From Paenibacillus sp. RC67 (GTDB lineage Bacteria; Bacillota; Bacilli; Paenibacillales; NBRC-103111): a stretch of 64,000 bases of DNA. The position numbers and the translations under genes were made by a program. Numbering within the stretch: position 1 is the first letter of the stretch; each line of letters begins with the position of its first letter. Below are positions 56,219 to 64,000 of this stretch, piece by piece. The notes below the pieces were generated by a model. The model was not told the DNA's origin, ran no database searches, and worked only from the letters and a program-made list of their open reading frames with translations. The stretch spans positions 3,743,501 to 3,807,500 of the forward strand of contig NZ_CP125098.1 in the NCBI RefSeq assembly GCF_030020805.1, given 5' to 3'.

Positions 56219-56821
56219 ATGTCTCCCCGAACGAAGGAGCAGAACGAAGAGATTCGTGCGATCCGGATCCAGCAAATGCTGCGGGCGGCTGCGCAGGTGT
56301 ATATCGATAAAGGAATAACAATGGAGATGCGCGATGTCGCGGCCCAAGCCGCGCTCGGTTACGGAACGGTTTATCATTATTACAAAAATAAATACGAATT
56401 GTTTGACGCTTTGCTGTGGTGCGCTATCGAACAGGCAAAATCGGTTACGGAAACAGCCTTGGGTGGCGGAGGACCATATCCTGAGCGGCTGCGGAATTAT
56501 ATCGTGCTCATGCTTCGGCAGTGGTCGGAGGATTTATCGGTGTTCATCCTGTACAAAATGTCGGCGGAAAACTTTCACCAGCTCCCTGGCGGCCGCTATG
56601 GGGAGCTGTCCCAGCGCTTCCACAAAGAACTATACTTGCCGCTGGCAAAGGTTTTGCAGGAATGTTCCGGCGCGCGAAGTCCGGAGAAGGCGGCCAACAT
56701 GCTGATTGGCTCATTGGTCGGCTATGCCGGATTGCATATTCATCATCAGCATGAAGTAATGGATGGCGACGAGGCTGCGGAAACTTTGCTTACGGGAATT
56801 TTGCCGGGAGGGAGCCGATAA
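56219..56821 (+). CDS. TetR family transcriptional regulator
   Basis: 200 residues; ATG preceded by AAGGAGG. HTH: RIQQMLRAAAQVYIDKGITM, MRDVAAQAALGYGTVYHYYKNKYELFDALL. The C-terminal domain is of the common TetR type. An imperfect palindrome (TTATTTCGAC ... GTCAAATAA, 56173-56202) just before the ribosome binding site may be its operator. It ends 1 bp before the aminopeptidase gene, so both form one unit. Confidence 0.9.
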   Translation: MSPRTKEQNEEIRAIRIQQMLRAAAQVYIDKGITMEMRDVAAQAALGYGTVYHYYKNKYELFDALLWCAIEQAKSVTETALGGGGPYPERLRNYIVLMLRQWSEDLSVFILYKMSAENFHQLPGGRYGELSQRFHKELYLPLAKVLQECSGARSPEKAANMLIGSLVGYAGLHIHHQHEVMDGDEAAETLLTGILPGGSR

Positions 56822-56822
56822 T

Positions 56823-57571
56823 ATGGTGACTTTAAAATCGGCGGCGGAAATCGAAGAGATGAAAATAGCCGGGCAATTCGTGGCCGCATGCCACAAAAGA
56901 GTGGCAGAAATGATTTGTCCGGGCATTACGACGCAGGAGATTAACGACGAAGTAGAGCGGCTCATTGCGAAAGCAGGGGGAGGGCCCCCACCTTGGGCTA
57001 CAATGGCTACCGGTATGCAACGTGCGCTTCCGTGAACGATGTGATCGCGCACGGTTTCCCGGACAGCAAGCCCTTACGACAGGGAGACATCGTCACCGTC
57101 GATATCGTTGCGGAGCTGAACGGTTGGGTCGGCGATTCCGCATGGAGCTATGCGGTCGGATCCGTCTCAGAGGAAGCCAAGAAGTTGATGCAGGTCGCGA
57201 AAGAGTGCATGTACATCGGTATCGAACGGGCAACCGTCGGCAGCCGGATCGGCGATGTCGTCCATGCGATTCAACAACATGCGGAGCAAAACGGTTTTGG
57301 CGTCGTGCGCGACCTGCTTGCCCATGGAGTGGGTAGAAGCATGCATGAAGAGCCAAATTTTCCGCACTTCGGGTCGCCGGGCAAAGGATTCCGCCTTAAG
57401 GAAGGCATGGTATTTACCATTGAGCCGATGTTGAACGCAGGAACATATCGCATGACGATCGACGAAGACGGTTGGACCGCGCGAACCGCTGACGGGAAGC
57501 TATCCGCTCAGTATGAACATACAATTGCCATTACGAAAGCGGGACCTGTCATTTTGACTGCGCAGAAATAG
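56823..57571 (+). pseudogene. type I methionine aminopeptidase gene, frameshifted
   Basis: The N-terminal part (MVTLKSAAEIEEMKIAGQFV ... ERLIAKAGG) and the catalytic part (LGYNGYRYATCASVNDVIAHG onward) lie in different frames; the shift falls in the run GGGGGAGGGCCCCC at 56974-56990. The catalytic part keeps all metal ligands: IVTVDIVAELNGWVGDSAW (two Asp), LAHGVGRSMHEEP (His), FTIEPML (Glu) and QYEHTIAI (Glu), plus the substrate His in VIAHGFP. This would be a second, non-essential MetAP under TetR control. A one-base sequence error in the G/C run is possible. Confidence 0.8.
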
Positions 57572-58047
57572 TTCCGTGTACATTTCACAGGTGATATAAC
57601 TACTAATGACCTTCAATTATTTTTAGGAACCTTAAGACACCGTAAAATGAATGAGAATGCAAAGAACAGCAACAGTAATAAAAAGCCACCAAACGCAGGG
57701 AAAGTTTATGAAGCCACAACAAGAGCTCACATCGTTACCTCGAATTAAACAATTTTCAAGTGGGCAGTTAAACAACAATACCTTCAATATGACGTATCTC
57801 AAGACATCGTTCGATTACCGGTTCTGAAAACAGTAATGATTGTAAACTTATTAAATCTGAAGGCTTTAACTCTACAGGCAGGAGATTATTACGAGCGATC
57901 GCTGAAGTGGCCTACTAAGACAAGATGGTCAGCCGGGTTGGAATCCGAGAGCGGATGTTAATAAAGGCTGCCGGGTAGATATTGAAGACCTTGCCATCAT
58001 TGCTTGAGCAATCTTGAAATAACGTCAATATCGTTACTGCATCATTA

Positions 58048-58078
58048 GGGAAACCAGCCTAGATTGGGCTGGTTTTCC
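58048..58078. terminator. hairpin with bidirectional terminator features
   Basis: Stem GGAAACCAGCC / GGCTGGTTTTCC with a 7-nt loop (one bulged T). Confidence 0.65.
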
Positions 58079-58100
58079 TATGTCTCTTGCTTGTAAAACG

Positions 58101-58169
58101 TCATTTTTTAGAGATATATCAATCATAATCTCAACTAGATTTCAAGGAAGGATCATTTTTTAGAGATAT
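58101..58169. repeat. direct repeat upstream of the ger operon
   Basis: TCATTTTTTAGAGATAT occurs at 58101-58117 and 58153-58169, 52 bp apart (five helical turns), 92 bp upstream of the gerA-type start. Confidence 0.65.
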
Positions 58170-58260
58170 TTCAAATTTTGGATAACCTTCCACCTCAGGT
58201 TTACGAAGACCTGGATTAGGCTACAATTGATCCATAGCATTACAAATCGAGGGATCGCTT

Positions 58261-59799
58261 ATGGAACATAACAAACCTGCCGGATCAGATGCTGCGGAAC
58301 CCATTTCGGCAGTTTTAAAGCAAAACATAGAGAAGATTATACATGAGCTTGGCCATAGTGATGACATCATCCTGAGAGAAATCCGCATTGGGAAACTCGG
58401 CAATATTCGAGCGGCTATTGTCTACACGGACGGGTTAACCGGTACGCAACAGCTTGCGGATTTTGTCATGGAATCGCTGATCATGGATATGAAGAACACC
58501 GAATTGGATCAATTGGTCTCCTTCGGTCAGGATGTCTTGAATGCTCTTAAGGAACGGGCACTTACCGTGGGCGGCGTGAAGGAAATTACGGAGTTTGAAA
58601 CGCTCTACACTTCATTGTTGTCTGGGGACGCGATCCTGCTATTTGAAGGGCAATCCCAAGGCTTTGCCATTGGGGTAAGATATTGGAATCAACGCAGTGT
58701 TACGGAGCCAGCGACGGAGACGATTGTCCGCGGTCCACGCGAGAGCTTTACGGAATCGATCCGGACGAATACAGCGTTGATCCGGCGCAAGATCAAAGAT
58801 CGCAATCTTTGGCTGGAGACAAGAACGATCGGCCGCGTTACCAAGACCGACGTATCGATCATGTACATCCATGGAATTGCGAGCAACACCGTCGTTGACG
58901 AAGTACGTAAACGTCTGGATCGGATCGATATTGACGGTATTCTGGAGAGCGGTTATATCGAAGAATTAATCCAGGATGAACGGCGTTCGCCGTTCCCGAC
59001 GATATATAATACCGAACGACCGGATGTCGTTGCCGCTGATTTACTGGAGGGCCGCGTAGCGATACTGGTGGACGGTACCCCGTTCGTTCTTACGGCTCCG
59101 ACGACGTTTATACAATTTTTCCAAGCGGCAGAAGACTATTATCAGCGTGCGGATATTAGCACCTTTTTGCGATTACTTCGTTACCTCAGCTTCTATATCT
59201 CGCTGGTCGGTTCGTCTCTGTATATCGCGATTACGACATTTCACCAGGAAATGATCCCGACTCAGTTATTAATCAGTCTGGCGGCTCAGCGCGAAGGAGT
59301 GCCCTTTCCTGCGATTGTCGAGGCGTTCATGATGGAGATAGCGCTTGAAATATTGCGGGAAGCCAGTATCAGAATGCCGCGCGCAGTGGGTCAAGCGGTA
59401 TCCATTCTAGGTACATTAGTGATTGGAACGGCAGCCGTGGAGGCAGGCATGGTGTCGGCGGCAATGGTCATTGTCATCTCCATCACGGCGATATCCAATT
59501 TCATTTTCCCTGCACCAAACATGTCGATTTCCGTCCGTCTCATTCGTTTTCCGATGCTGCTGCTCGCTGCTTCATTCGGACTATTCGGCATTATCATCGG
59601 CTATATCACGCTGATGTTTCACTTATGCAGTTTGCGTTCTTTCGGCGTGCCATACACGAGCTCCCTGGCGCCATATAATCGTGAAGATCTGAAGGATACG
59701 ATCTTCAGGCTGCCTCGCTGGAGAATGAGGACCCGTCCGCACCTCTTAAATCAAGAGAATGAAACACGTGAGCAGGCGCCTCCTTCCCCGAAAACCTGA
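58261..59799 (+). CDS. spore germination receptor A subunit (GerKA/GerAA family)
   Basis: 512 residues. An N-terminal hydrophilic domain of about 270 residues (LKQNIEKIIHELGHSDDIILR ... IDIDGILESGYIEELIQDE) is followed by GerA family landmarks SPFPTIYNTERPDVVAADLLEGRVAILVDGTPFVL and five membrane helices (FYISLVGSSLYIAITTFHQEMIPTQLLIS; AAMVIVISITAISNFIFPAPNMSIS). The A subunits form germinant-gated ion channels in the inner spore membrane. First gene of an A-C-D-B operon. Expression in the forespore by sigma-G is expected; I see no perfect promoter match. Confidence 0.95.
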   Translation: MEHNKPAGSDAAEPISAVLKQNIEKIIHELGHSDDIILREIRIGKLGNIRAAIVYTDGLTGTQQLADFVMESLIMDMKNTELDQLVSFGQDVLNALKERALTVGGVKEITEFETLYTSLLSGDAILLFEGQSQGFAIGVRYWNQRSVTEPATETIVRGPRESFTESIRTNTALIRRKIKDRNLWLETRTIGRVTKTDVSIMYIHGIASNTVVDEVRKRLDRIDIDGILESGYIEELIQDERRSPFPTIYNTERPDVVAADLLEGRVAILVDGTPFVLTAPTTFIQFFQAAEDYYQRADISTFLRLLRYLSFYISLVGSSLYIAITTFHQEMIPTQLLISLAAQREGVPFPAIVEAFMMEIALEILREASIRMPRAVGQAVSILGTLVIGTAAVEAGMVSAAMVIVISITAISNFIFPAPNMSISVRLIRFPMLLLAASFGLFGIIIGYITLMFHLCSLRSFGVPYTSSLAPYNREDLKDTIFRLPRWRMRTRPHLLNQENETREQAPPSPKT

Positions 59800-59831
59800 A
59801 TCTCGCCGGCTGCCGATGAAAGGAGTTTACA

Positions 59832-61025
59832 ATGGCACGAAAGCCGCTTATGATCTTGCTTCTCTGCATCATACCTATTGTAACAGGTTGTTGGAACCGG
59901 AGAGAATTGAATGATCTTGCCATCGCCATGGGGATGGGGATCGATAAGCAAGGCGAGCAATATAAGGTGTCTGTACAGGTTGTTGTTCCAAGCGAAATCG
60001 CTGCCAAAAAAGGCCAAGCCACGTCGCCTGTTGTTCTCTATTCCGCCGTGGGAGATAGCGTTTTTGAAGCAGTTCGCAAGATGACAACGGAGAGTCCGCG
60101 AAAAATATATATATCGCACCTGCGGATTCTTATCCTTGGAGAAGCATTAGCGAGGGAAGGGATCGGCAAATCTTTGGAGTTCCTTACGCGGGACAGTGAC
60201 GCGCGAACAGACTTTTATATTGCCGTAGCCAAGAAATCCAACGCTGAGGATGTGCTGAAGGTTTTGACATCATTAGAATCCATTCCGGCGAACACGCTCT
60301 ATAATTCGCTCGAAACGTCGCAGAAGGCATGGGCTCCGACGGTGTCTATCACAATGGATGAATTGATTGCGGCCTTAACGAGCGAAAGCAAGAGCCCTGT
60401 GTTGACCGGTATTCTTGTCCATGGTGATCCGGATAAAGGAGGTTCAAGTAAAAGCGTTCAGAACATCAAGACACCCGTACATCTGCAATATACGAACTTG
60501 TCCGTATTTCGTAAAGACAAGCTAATTGGCTGGCTAAACGAGCAGGAAAGCAAAGGGTATAACTACATTATGGATCATGTGAACAGTACCGCAGCCGTCA
60601 TTCCGTGTCCGGGCGGAGGAAAAGTTACATTAGAGGTCATTCGCTCCAAGACCAAAGTGAAAGGAAAGGTTATTAATCAGAAGCCGCAAATCGAAATTAA
60701 TATCCGCGGGGAAGTCAATGTTAACGAAGTTGGATGCCAAATTGATTTGACGAAGCCGCGAACGATCGGTGAATTGGAGAGTATTGGTGAGAAAAGAGTG
60801 AAGGAAGTCGTCTTTGCTGCGATCCAGGCTGCGAAGCAAAAATACAAGATTGATATTTTTGGGTTCGGTGAGGCTATTCGCCGTTCTAACCCAAAAGCAT
60901 GGAAAAAGCTAAGTCGGGATTGGGAGCGGCATTTCAAGGATTTAGAAGTAATTGTGAACGTTGATGCTTCAATAAGGCAGCTCGGTACGGTGGGCAATTC
61001 ATTCTTAGGAAGAATAAAGGAGTAG
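59832..61025 (+). CDS. spore germination receptor C subunit (Ger(x)C lipoprotein)
   Basis: 397 residues with a lipoprotein signal (LLLCIIPIVTGCWNRRELND, Cys near 20). The GCW-N/D-REL start and GMGIDKQ are hallmarks of Ger(x)C. The three domains of GerBC follow, with VLTGILVHGD near the middle and FGFGEAIRRSNPKAWKKLSRDW near the end. It is anchored to the outer face of the inner spore membrane. The ribosome binding site is GAAAGGAG. Second gene of the operon. Confidence 0.95.
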   Translation: MARKPLMILLLCIIPIVTGCWNRRELNDLAIAMGMGIDKQGEQYKVSVQVVVPSEIAAKKGQATSPVVLYSAVGDSVFEAVRKMTTESPRKIYISHLRILILGEALAREGIGKSLEFLTRDSDARTDFYIAVAKKSNAEDVLKVLTSLESIPANTLYNSLETSQKAWAPTVSITMDELIAALTSESKSPVLTGILVHGDPDKGGSSKSVQNIKTPVHLQYTNLSVFRKDKLIGWLNEQESKGYNYIMDHVNSTAAVIPCPGGGKVTLEVIRSKTKVKGKVINQKPQIEINIRGEVNVNEVGCQIDLTKPRTIGELESIGEKRVKEVVFAAIQAAKQKYKIDIFGFGEAIRRSNPKAWKKLSRDWERHFKDLEVIVNVDASIRQLGTVGNSFLGRIKE

Positions 61026-61032
61026 AACGAAT

Positions 61033-61260
61033 ATGTGGGTGATCGCAGGCATTGTTGCCATAGCTGCTGTCATTGCGCTTATTGAAGTTCCTCGGCTATT
61101 AAAAAGCAAATGGCATAAAGAGTTATGGGTATTTCTCATCCTCCTTGCTGCGGGGACAGGATTGAACATTGGACTCAAGCTGCATTGGAACATCCCTAGT
61201 CCGCTCTACTTGATGATCGACATATACAAACCAATCAGCCGCCTCTTTTATGGTGAGTGA
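61033..61260 (+). CDS. small two-helix membrane protein, germination receptor D subunit type
   Basis: 75 residues with two membrane helices (VIAGIVAIAAVIALIEVP and LWVFLILLAAGTGLNIGLKL) separated by a short basic loop (KSKWHKE). It lies 7 bp after the C gene and 16 bp before the B gene. Small two-helix D subunits of this type are known from several ger operons, where they modulate the receptor. The ribosome binding site AAAGGAG overlaps the end of the C gene. Confidence 0.8.
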   Translation: MWVIAGIVAIAAVIALIEVPRLLKSKWHKELWVFLILLAAGTGLNIGLKLHWNIPSPLYLMIDIYKPISRLFYGE

Positions 61261-61276
61261 ATAGGGGAAGGAACAC

Positions 61277-62383
61277 ATGCTGGAAAACGGAAAGATATCG
61301 CTGCGACAATTTGGAATATTGGTCACGCTGTTCACCGTCGGCGATGCGATTCTCGTGCTACCGTCGGCCGTGGCTTTAGAATCCAAAGAAGATGCGTGGA
61401 TTGCTACGATTCTGGGCACGGGAATCGGGCTACTCGTCGTTTATTTATTCGTAGCCGTCGCGAGACTGAACCCACGGCTGACCTTAGTCGAGTACAACAA
61501 CAAAATTTTGGGTACGGCGATGGGTACGGTGTTGTCGGTGCTGTACTTAGGGTATTTCTTCATCTGTGCGGCCGCCAATATTCGGGAAATCGGCGATTTC
61601 ATGACCACGCTGAGCATGCCGGAGACGCCGATTCAAGCGATACACGTTGTGTTTTTGTGTATTGTCGTGGTAGGCGTAAGGCATGGACTTGAGGTGATCG
61701 GTCGTGTAGGGGAGGCATTTTTTCCGGGATTCATCGTGTTCTTTATCCTGTTGGCACTGTTCCTATTGCCGAAAATCCATGTGGAGAATATCCAACCAGT
61801 TCTTGCGGAAGGGATAAAACCGAGCCTTCAGGGTTCGATTGTCTCATCCACATTTTCTACCGTTCAGCTTGTCATATTCCTTATGATTATCCCTTATGTC
61901 AATCAACATAAGCATATCATGAGAAGCTTTATGGGCGGCGCTCTGCTCGGCAGCTTAGCCTTGTTCCTAATCATCCTATTATCGATTCTCGTACTCGGGG
62001 TCGACGCAACGGCGAACAGCATGTATCCGAGTTACAACTTGGCGAAGAAGATAAGTATTGGTAAGTTTCTGGAGAGAATCGAAGCCATTCTTTCTCTATT
62101 GTGGTTCGTCACCATTTTCTTTAAAATTATTTTGTTCTTTTACGGCTTCCTGCTTGGTTTGAGCCAACTATTGAAGCTTCGGGAATATAACCTGATTGCT
62201 TTGCCTTCCGCGATGCTGTTGATGGCTCTAACGATCATCATCAGTCCAAACACGACATTTTATCATGATGTTATTACAAGGTATTGGCCGTTTTTCGATC
62301 TCACCTTTAATGTGCTGTTTCCTTTACTGCTGCTAGGCATTTATGGACTTCGGAAGCTGGTAAACAGACCGCAAAGAGAATGA
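61277..62383 (+). CDS. spore germination receptor B subunit (GerKB/GerAB family)
   Basis: 368 residues, about ten membrane helices, an APC-superfamily type permease that binds the germinant. Landmarks: ISLRQFGILVTLFTVGDAIL at the start, LVEYNNKILGTAMGTVLSVLY, and the C-terminal YWPFFDLTFNVLFPLLLLGIYGLR. The ribosome binding site is GGGGAAGGA. Last gene of the operon and followed by a terminator. With A, C and D it makes a complete receptor. Confidence 0.95.
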   Translation: MLENGKISLRQFGILVTLFTVGDAILVLPSAVALESKEDAWIATILGTGIGLLVVYLFVAVARLNPRLTLVEYNNKILGTAMGTVLSVLYLGYFFICAAANIREIGDFMTTLSMPETPIQAIHVVFLCIVVVGVRHGLEVIGRVGEAFFPGFIVFFILLALFLLPKIHVENIQPVLAEGIKPSLQGSIVSSTFSTVQLVIFLMIIPYVNQHKHIMRSFMGGALLGSLALFLIILLSILVLGVDATANSMYPSYNLAKKISIGKFLERIEAILSLLWFVTIFFKIILFFYGFLLGLSQLLKLREYNLIALPSAMLLMALTIIISPNTTFYHDVITRYWPFFDLTFNVLFPLLLLGIYGLRKLVNRPQRE

Positions 62384-62390
62384 ATGATGC

Positions 62391-62426
62391 AGAGTATCTG
62401 TTCTTTGCGATTAGATGCTCTTTTTT
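62391..62426 (+). terminator. terminator of the ger operon
   Basis: Stem GAGTATCT / AGATGCTC (one G-T pair) with a 13-nt loop and T6, starting 8 bp after the B gene stop. A group II intron remnant begins directly after it. Confidence 0.75.
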
Positions 62427-62427
62427 A

Positions 62428-62631
62428 GTACGCCCAGCATGGGCGTCATCTCTAGGGTGAAAGTCCCGAACGGGGGCTGGCGAGCGCCTACCGTATCCAA
62501 GGGCAAGGGTGCCTGTTGCGAAGCAAGGTCTGAAGGAAGCCGGCGGCAAATGCACAGGCCAATATGTTGTATACGGGTTTACAATAGAAACCGGACCTTT
62601 CCATAGCTACAAGCACGCATAACAAAACTGG
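62428..62631 (+). mobile_element. group IIC intron, 5' remnant (domain I)
   Basis: Begins GTACGCCCAGCATGGGCG (consensus GUGYG) and continues with conserved domain I blocks: TCTCTAGGGTGAAAGTCCCG, CAAGGGCAAGGGTGCCTG, GAAGCAAGGTCTGAAGGAAG and CCGGCGGCAAA. These match the order and sequence of class C introns such as the Oceanobacillus O.i.I1. A GCATAACAAAAC near 62625 also matches a later domain I stretch. Domains II-VI and the reverse transcriptase are absent. Class C introns insert just after terminators, exactly as seen here. Confidence 0.82.
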
Positions 62632-62982
62632 CGTTCAGCGACCCGCACGTGAGGTGGGCTGCAAAACGTCAGTTTTTGTTGTGCACAGTTATTAAATATT
62701 GTTACTCCTTTTTTGTAAAACTTTCATTCATCTTCCTTTTGATAATCATGCCTTCGAGACGTAGGATATTTTTCAGGCACTTATGATTCGTCGATATGTT
62801 GGAGAAAGGCGAACATATGTAATAATATTAACGAAACTATGGAAATTTTCTTGATGATTTTTTATTATTCCTTCCGACTTATGTATAAATATTGACAATA
62901 GTTAATCCGGGATTTATGATCAAATTGAGAATTGCACAAAATATGCGGAAGACGAGTGAAACTTTATGAAAGAGGAGCGGGC
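62632..62982. other. spacer with long hairpin, then promoter region
   Basis: A long imperfect hairpin spans about 62624-62688 (AACAAAACTGGCGTT against AACGTCAGTTTTTGTT, with an inner ACCCGCACGTGAGGTGGG stem). The A+T-rich rest must hold the heparinase gene promoter; TTGACA occurs at 62891. No ORF. Confidence 0.45.
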
Positions 62983-64000
62983 ATGATAAGTCAACAGTTG
63001 AAACGACCAAACTGGGTGGAGCAGCTTCGGCCAAAGACCGAATACAAGCCATATCCGGACATATCTGATCGGGGCGCATGGGAGAACCTTCCCGAACCGT
63101 TGAAAATGTCCATCGTGCTTGAAGCCGAAAAATATTTGCAATTTGATTATCCTCCGCTCACGGCGACGATGTATATGGAATATTGGCAGAACGGGAATCG
63201 GACGCGGTACGATTTGCCCTATCATCGCCGCCGAAGGGCACTTACCACACTGGTACTTGCAGAATGCATCGAGAATAAGGGGCGCTTTCTATGCGATATC
63301 GTCAACGGCATTTGGTGCATCAGTGAAGAGACATCCTGGGTCATATCCGCGCATAATTTTCATTTTTACGAATCTAGCCTGCCTGTGGCTAATAAGCGGC
63401 GCCATGACATCGACTTGTTTGCGGCAGAGACCGGGAGTGCTTTGGCCTGGACCTATTACTTGTTAGGCAATGTTTTGACGGAACGGTATGGCGTGTTGAT
63501 CAAGGAAAGGATCGTTCTAGAATTAAAAGAACGAATCATTCAGCCGTATCTTATTCGAAACGACATGTGGTGGATGGGTTACGACGAGTCGATTAAGCTG
63601 TACAACTGGACGACGTGGATAACCTCAAATGTACTGAGTGCTGTATTTTTCGTGGAGGAAGACGACAATAAGCGCACGAAGGCGGTGGAAAAGGCATGCT
63701 TCGGTCTCGACCGTTTCTTGAGCACCTATCATGAGGACGGCGGCTGCGATGAGGGACCGAGCTACTGGAATAAAGCAGCTGGATCGCTCTTCGATTGTTT
63801 GGAGCAGTTAGGCTATGCCAGTCACGGTACGATTGACGTATACGGAGAGCCGCTCATTCGTAGCATTGCAGAGTATATTTTCAAAGCGCATATTCATGAC
63901 CGATACGTGCTAAATTTCGCGGACGGACCGCATAAGGTTACCGTTGAGGGAGATTTGATTTACCGTTTCGGCTTCCGGACGGGCAATGTGAATTTAATGG
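62983..64000 (+). CDS. heparinase II/III family protein, 3' end cut by window
   Basis: At least 339 residues from an ATG preceded by AGAGGAG; the frame is open to the window edge. The alpha-toroid domain is evident: RRRALTTLVLAECIENKGRF, DIVNGIWCISEETSWVISAH, DLFAAETGSALAWTYYLLG and GYDESIKLYNWTTWITSNVL, then HEDGGCDEGPSYWNKAAGSLF, the conserved active-site helix region of this family. No signal peptide is visible, so it is probably cytosolic. It should cleave or process uronic-acid-containing oligosaccharides by elimination. Confidence 0.88.
   Translation, partial: MISQQLKRPNWVEQLRPKTEYKPYPDISDRGAWENLPEPLKMSIVLEAEKYLQFDYPPLTATMYMEYWQNGNRTRYDLPYHRRRRALTTLVLAECIENKGRFLCDIVNGIWCISEETSWVISAHNFHFYESSLPVANKRRHDIDLFAAETGSALAWTYYLLGNVLTERYGVLIKERIVLELKERIIQPYLIRNDMWWMGYDESIKLYNWTTWITSNVLSAVFFVEEDDNKRTKAVEKACFGLDRFLSTYHEDGGCDEGPSYWNKAAGSLFDCLEQLGYASHGTIDVYGEPLIRSIAEYIFKAHIHDRYVLNFADGPHKVTVEGDLIYRFGFRTGNVNLM

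Larger units (their letters stand above)
57572..58260. other. long spacer before the ger operon
   Basis: No confident gene. A 34-codon frame at 57649-57753 and another around 57760-57960 resemble nothing known. A hairpin terminator is at 58048-58078 and a 17-bp direct repeat at 58101-58169 lies in the ger promoter region. Confidence 0.4.

Overview
The window looks like a chromosomal segment of a spore-forming Paenibacillus-type Bacillota. The evidence is an operon for a GerA-type germinant receptor, a YjcZ-type small sporulation protein, a YesM/YesN two-component system beside a sugar ABC importer and a GH43 enzyme, several lipoprotein solute-binding proteins, strong AAGGAGG ribosome binding sites and many TTG/GTG starts. 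It is accessory-rich: small regulated gene cassettes are separated by long spacers that hold hairpins, dispersed repeats and decayed genes.

Layout. 0-9 kb: the end of a DUF3189 gene; a VOC / DNA-alkylation-repair / TetR operon with an inverted-repeat operator; a DinB gene; a rifampin phosphotransferase (rph); and a group of exported proteins, one of them frameshifted in its lipoprotein signal. 9-19 kb: the last codons of a lost oxalate decarboxylase next to an SDR; a lone copy of ribosomal protein L36; a lactonase-type beta-propeller; a yjcZ gene; an intact bicupin of the oxalate decarboxylase family with an unusual lid motif; a MocR regulator with a PhzF gene under shared operator motifs; and an XRE-cupin regulator with an AlaX-type tRNA editing gene. 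19.8-26.7 kb: YesM kinase, YesN regulator, binding protein, two permeases and GH43 enzyme, a complete sensing, uptake and degradation unit for a plant-type oligosaccharide. 26.9-31.2 kb: a secreted protein gene broken by an in-frame stop, then a siderophore-type ABC importer. 31.2-35.4 kb: hydrolase debris, an AraC regulator divergent from a cupin / Gfo-Idh-MocA pair, and a TPR membrane protein.

35.8-41 kb is a decay zone. It contains an internally deleted IS110 transposase that still has its upstream non-coding end, broken genes for a nucleoside phosphorylase, an MFS protein and a deoxyribonucleotidase-like protein, a TetR gene frameshifted beside an intact efflux pump, and four of the six copies of one hairpin repeat.

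41-56 kb: an orphan binding lipoprotein; a MerR (AdhR/NmlR-like) regulator with two matching 19-bp-spacer promoters driving an aldehyde dehydrogenase / MBL hydrolase pair and an SDR; a DbpA-type RNA helicase; and a LacI locus with four near-identical operators controlling itself, a 2H phosphoesterase, a second orphan binding lipoprotein and a Tat-exported beta-helix protein. 56-64 kb: a TetR gene with a frameshifted methionine aminopeptidase; a four-gene germinant receptor operon (A-C-D-B) whose terminator is followed at once by a truncated group IIC intron; and the start of a heparinase II/III family gene.

No tRNA, rRNA, CRISPR array or known metabolite riboswitch was seen. The most notable items are regulatory (MerR, MocR and LacI operator sets), mobile-element fossils (IS110 end, group IIC intron, hairpin repeats) and unusual variants of known enzymes. 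No clear new multi-gene defence or biosynthesis system is evident.
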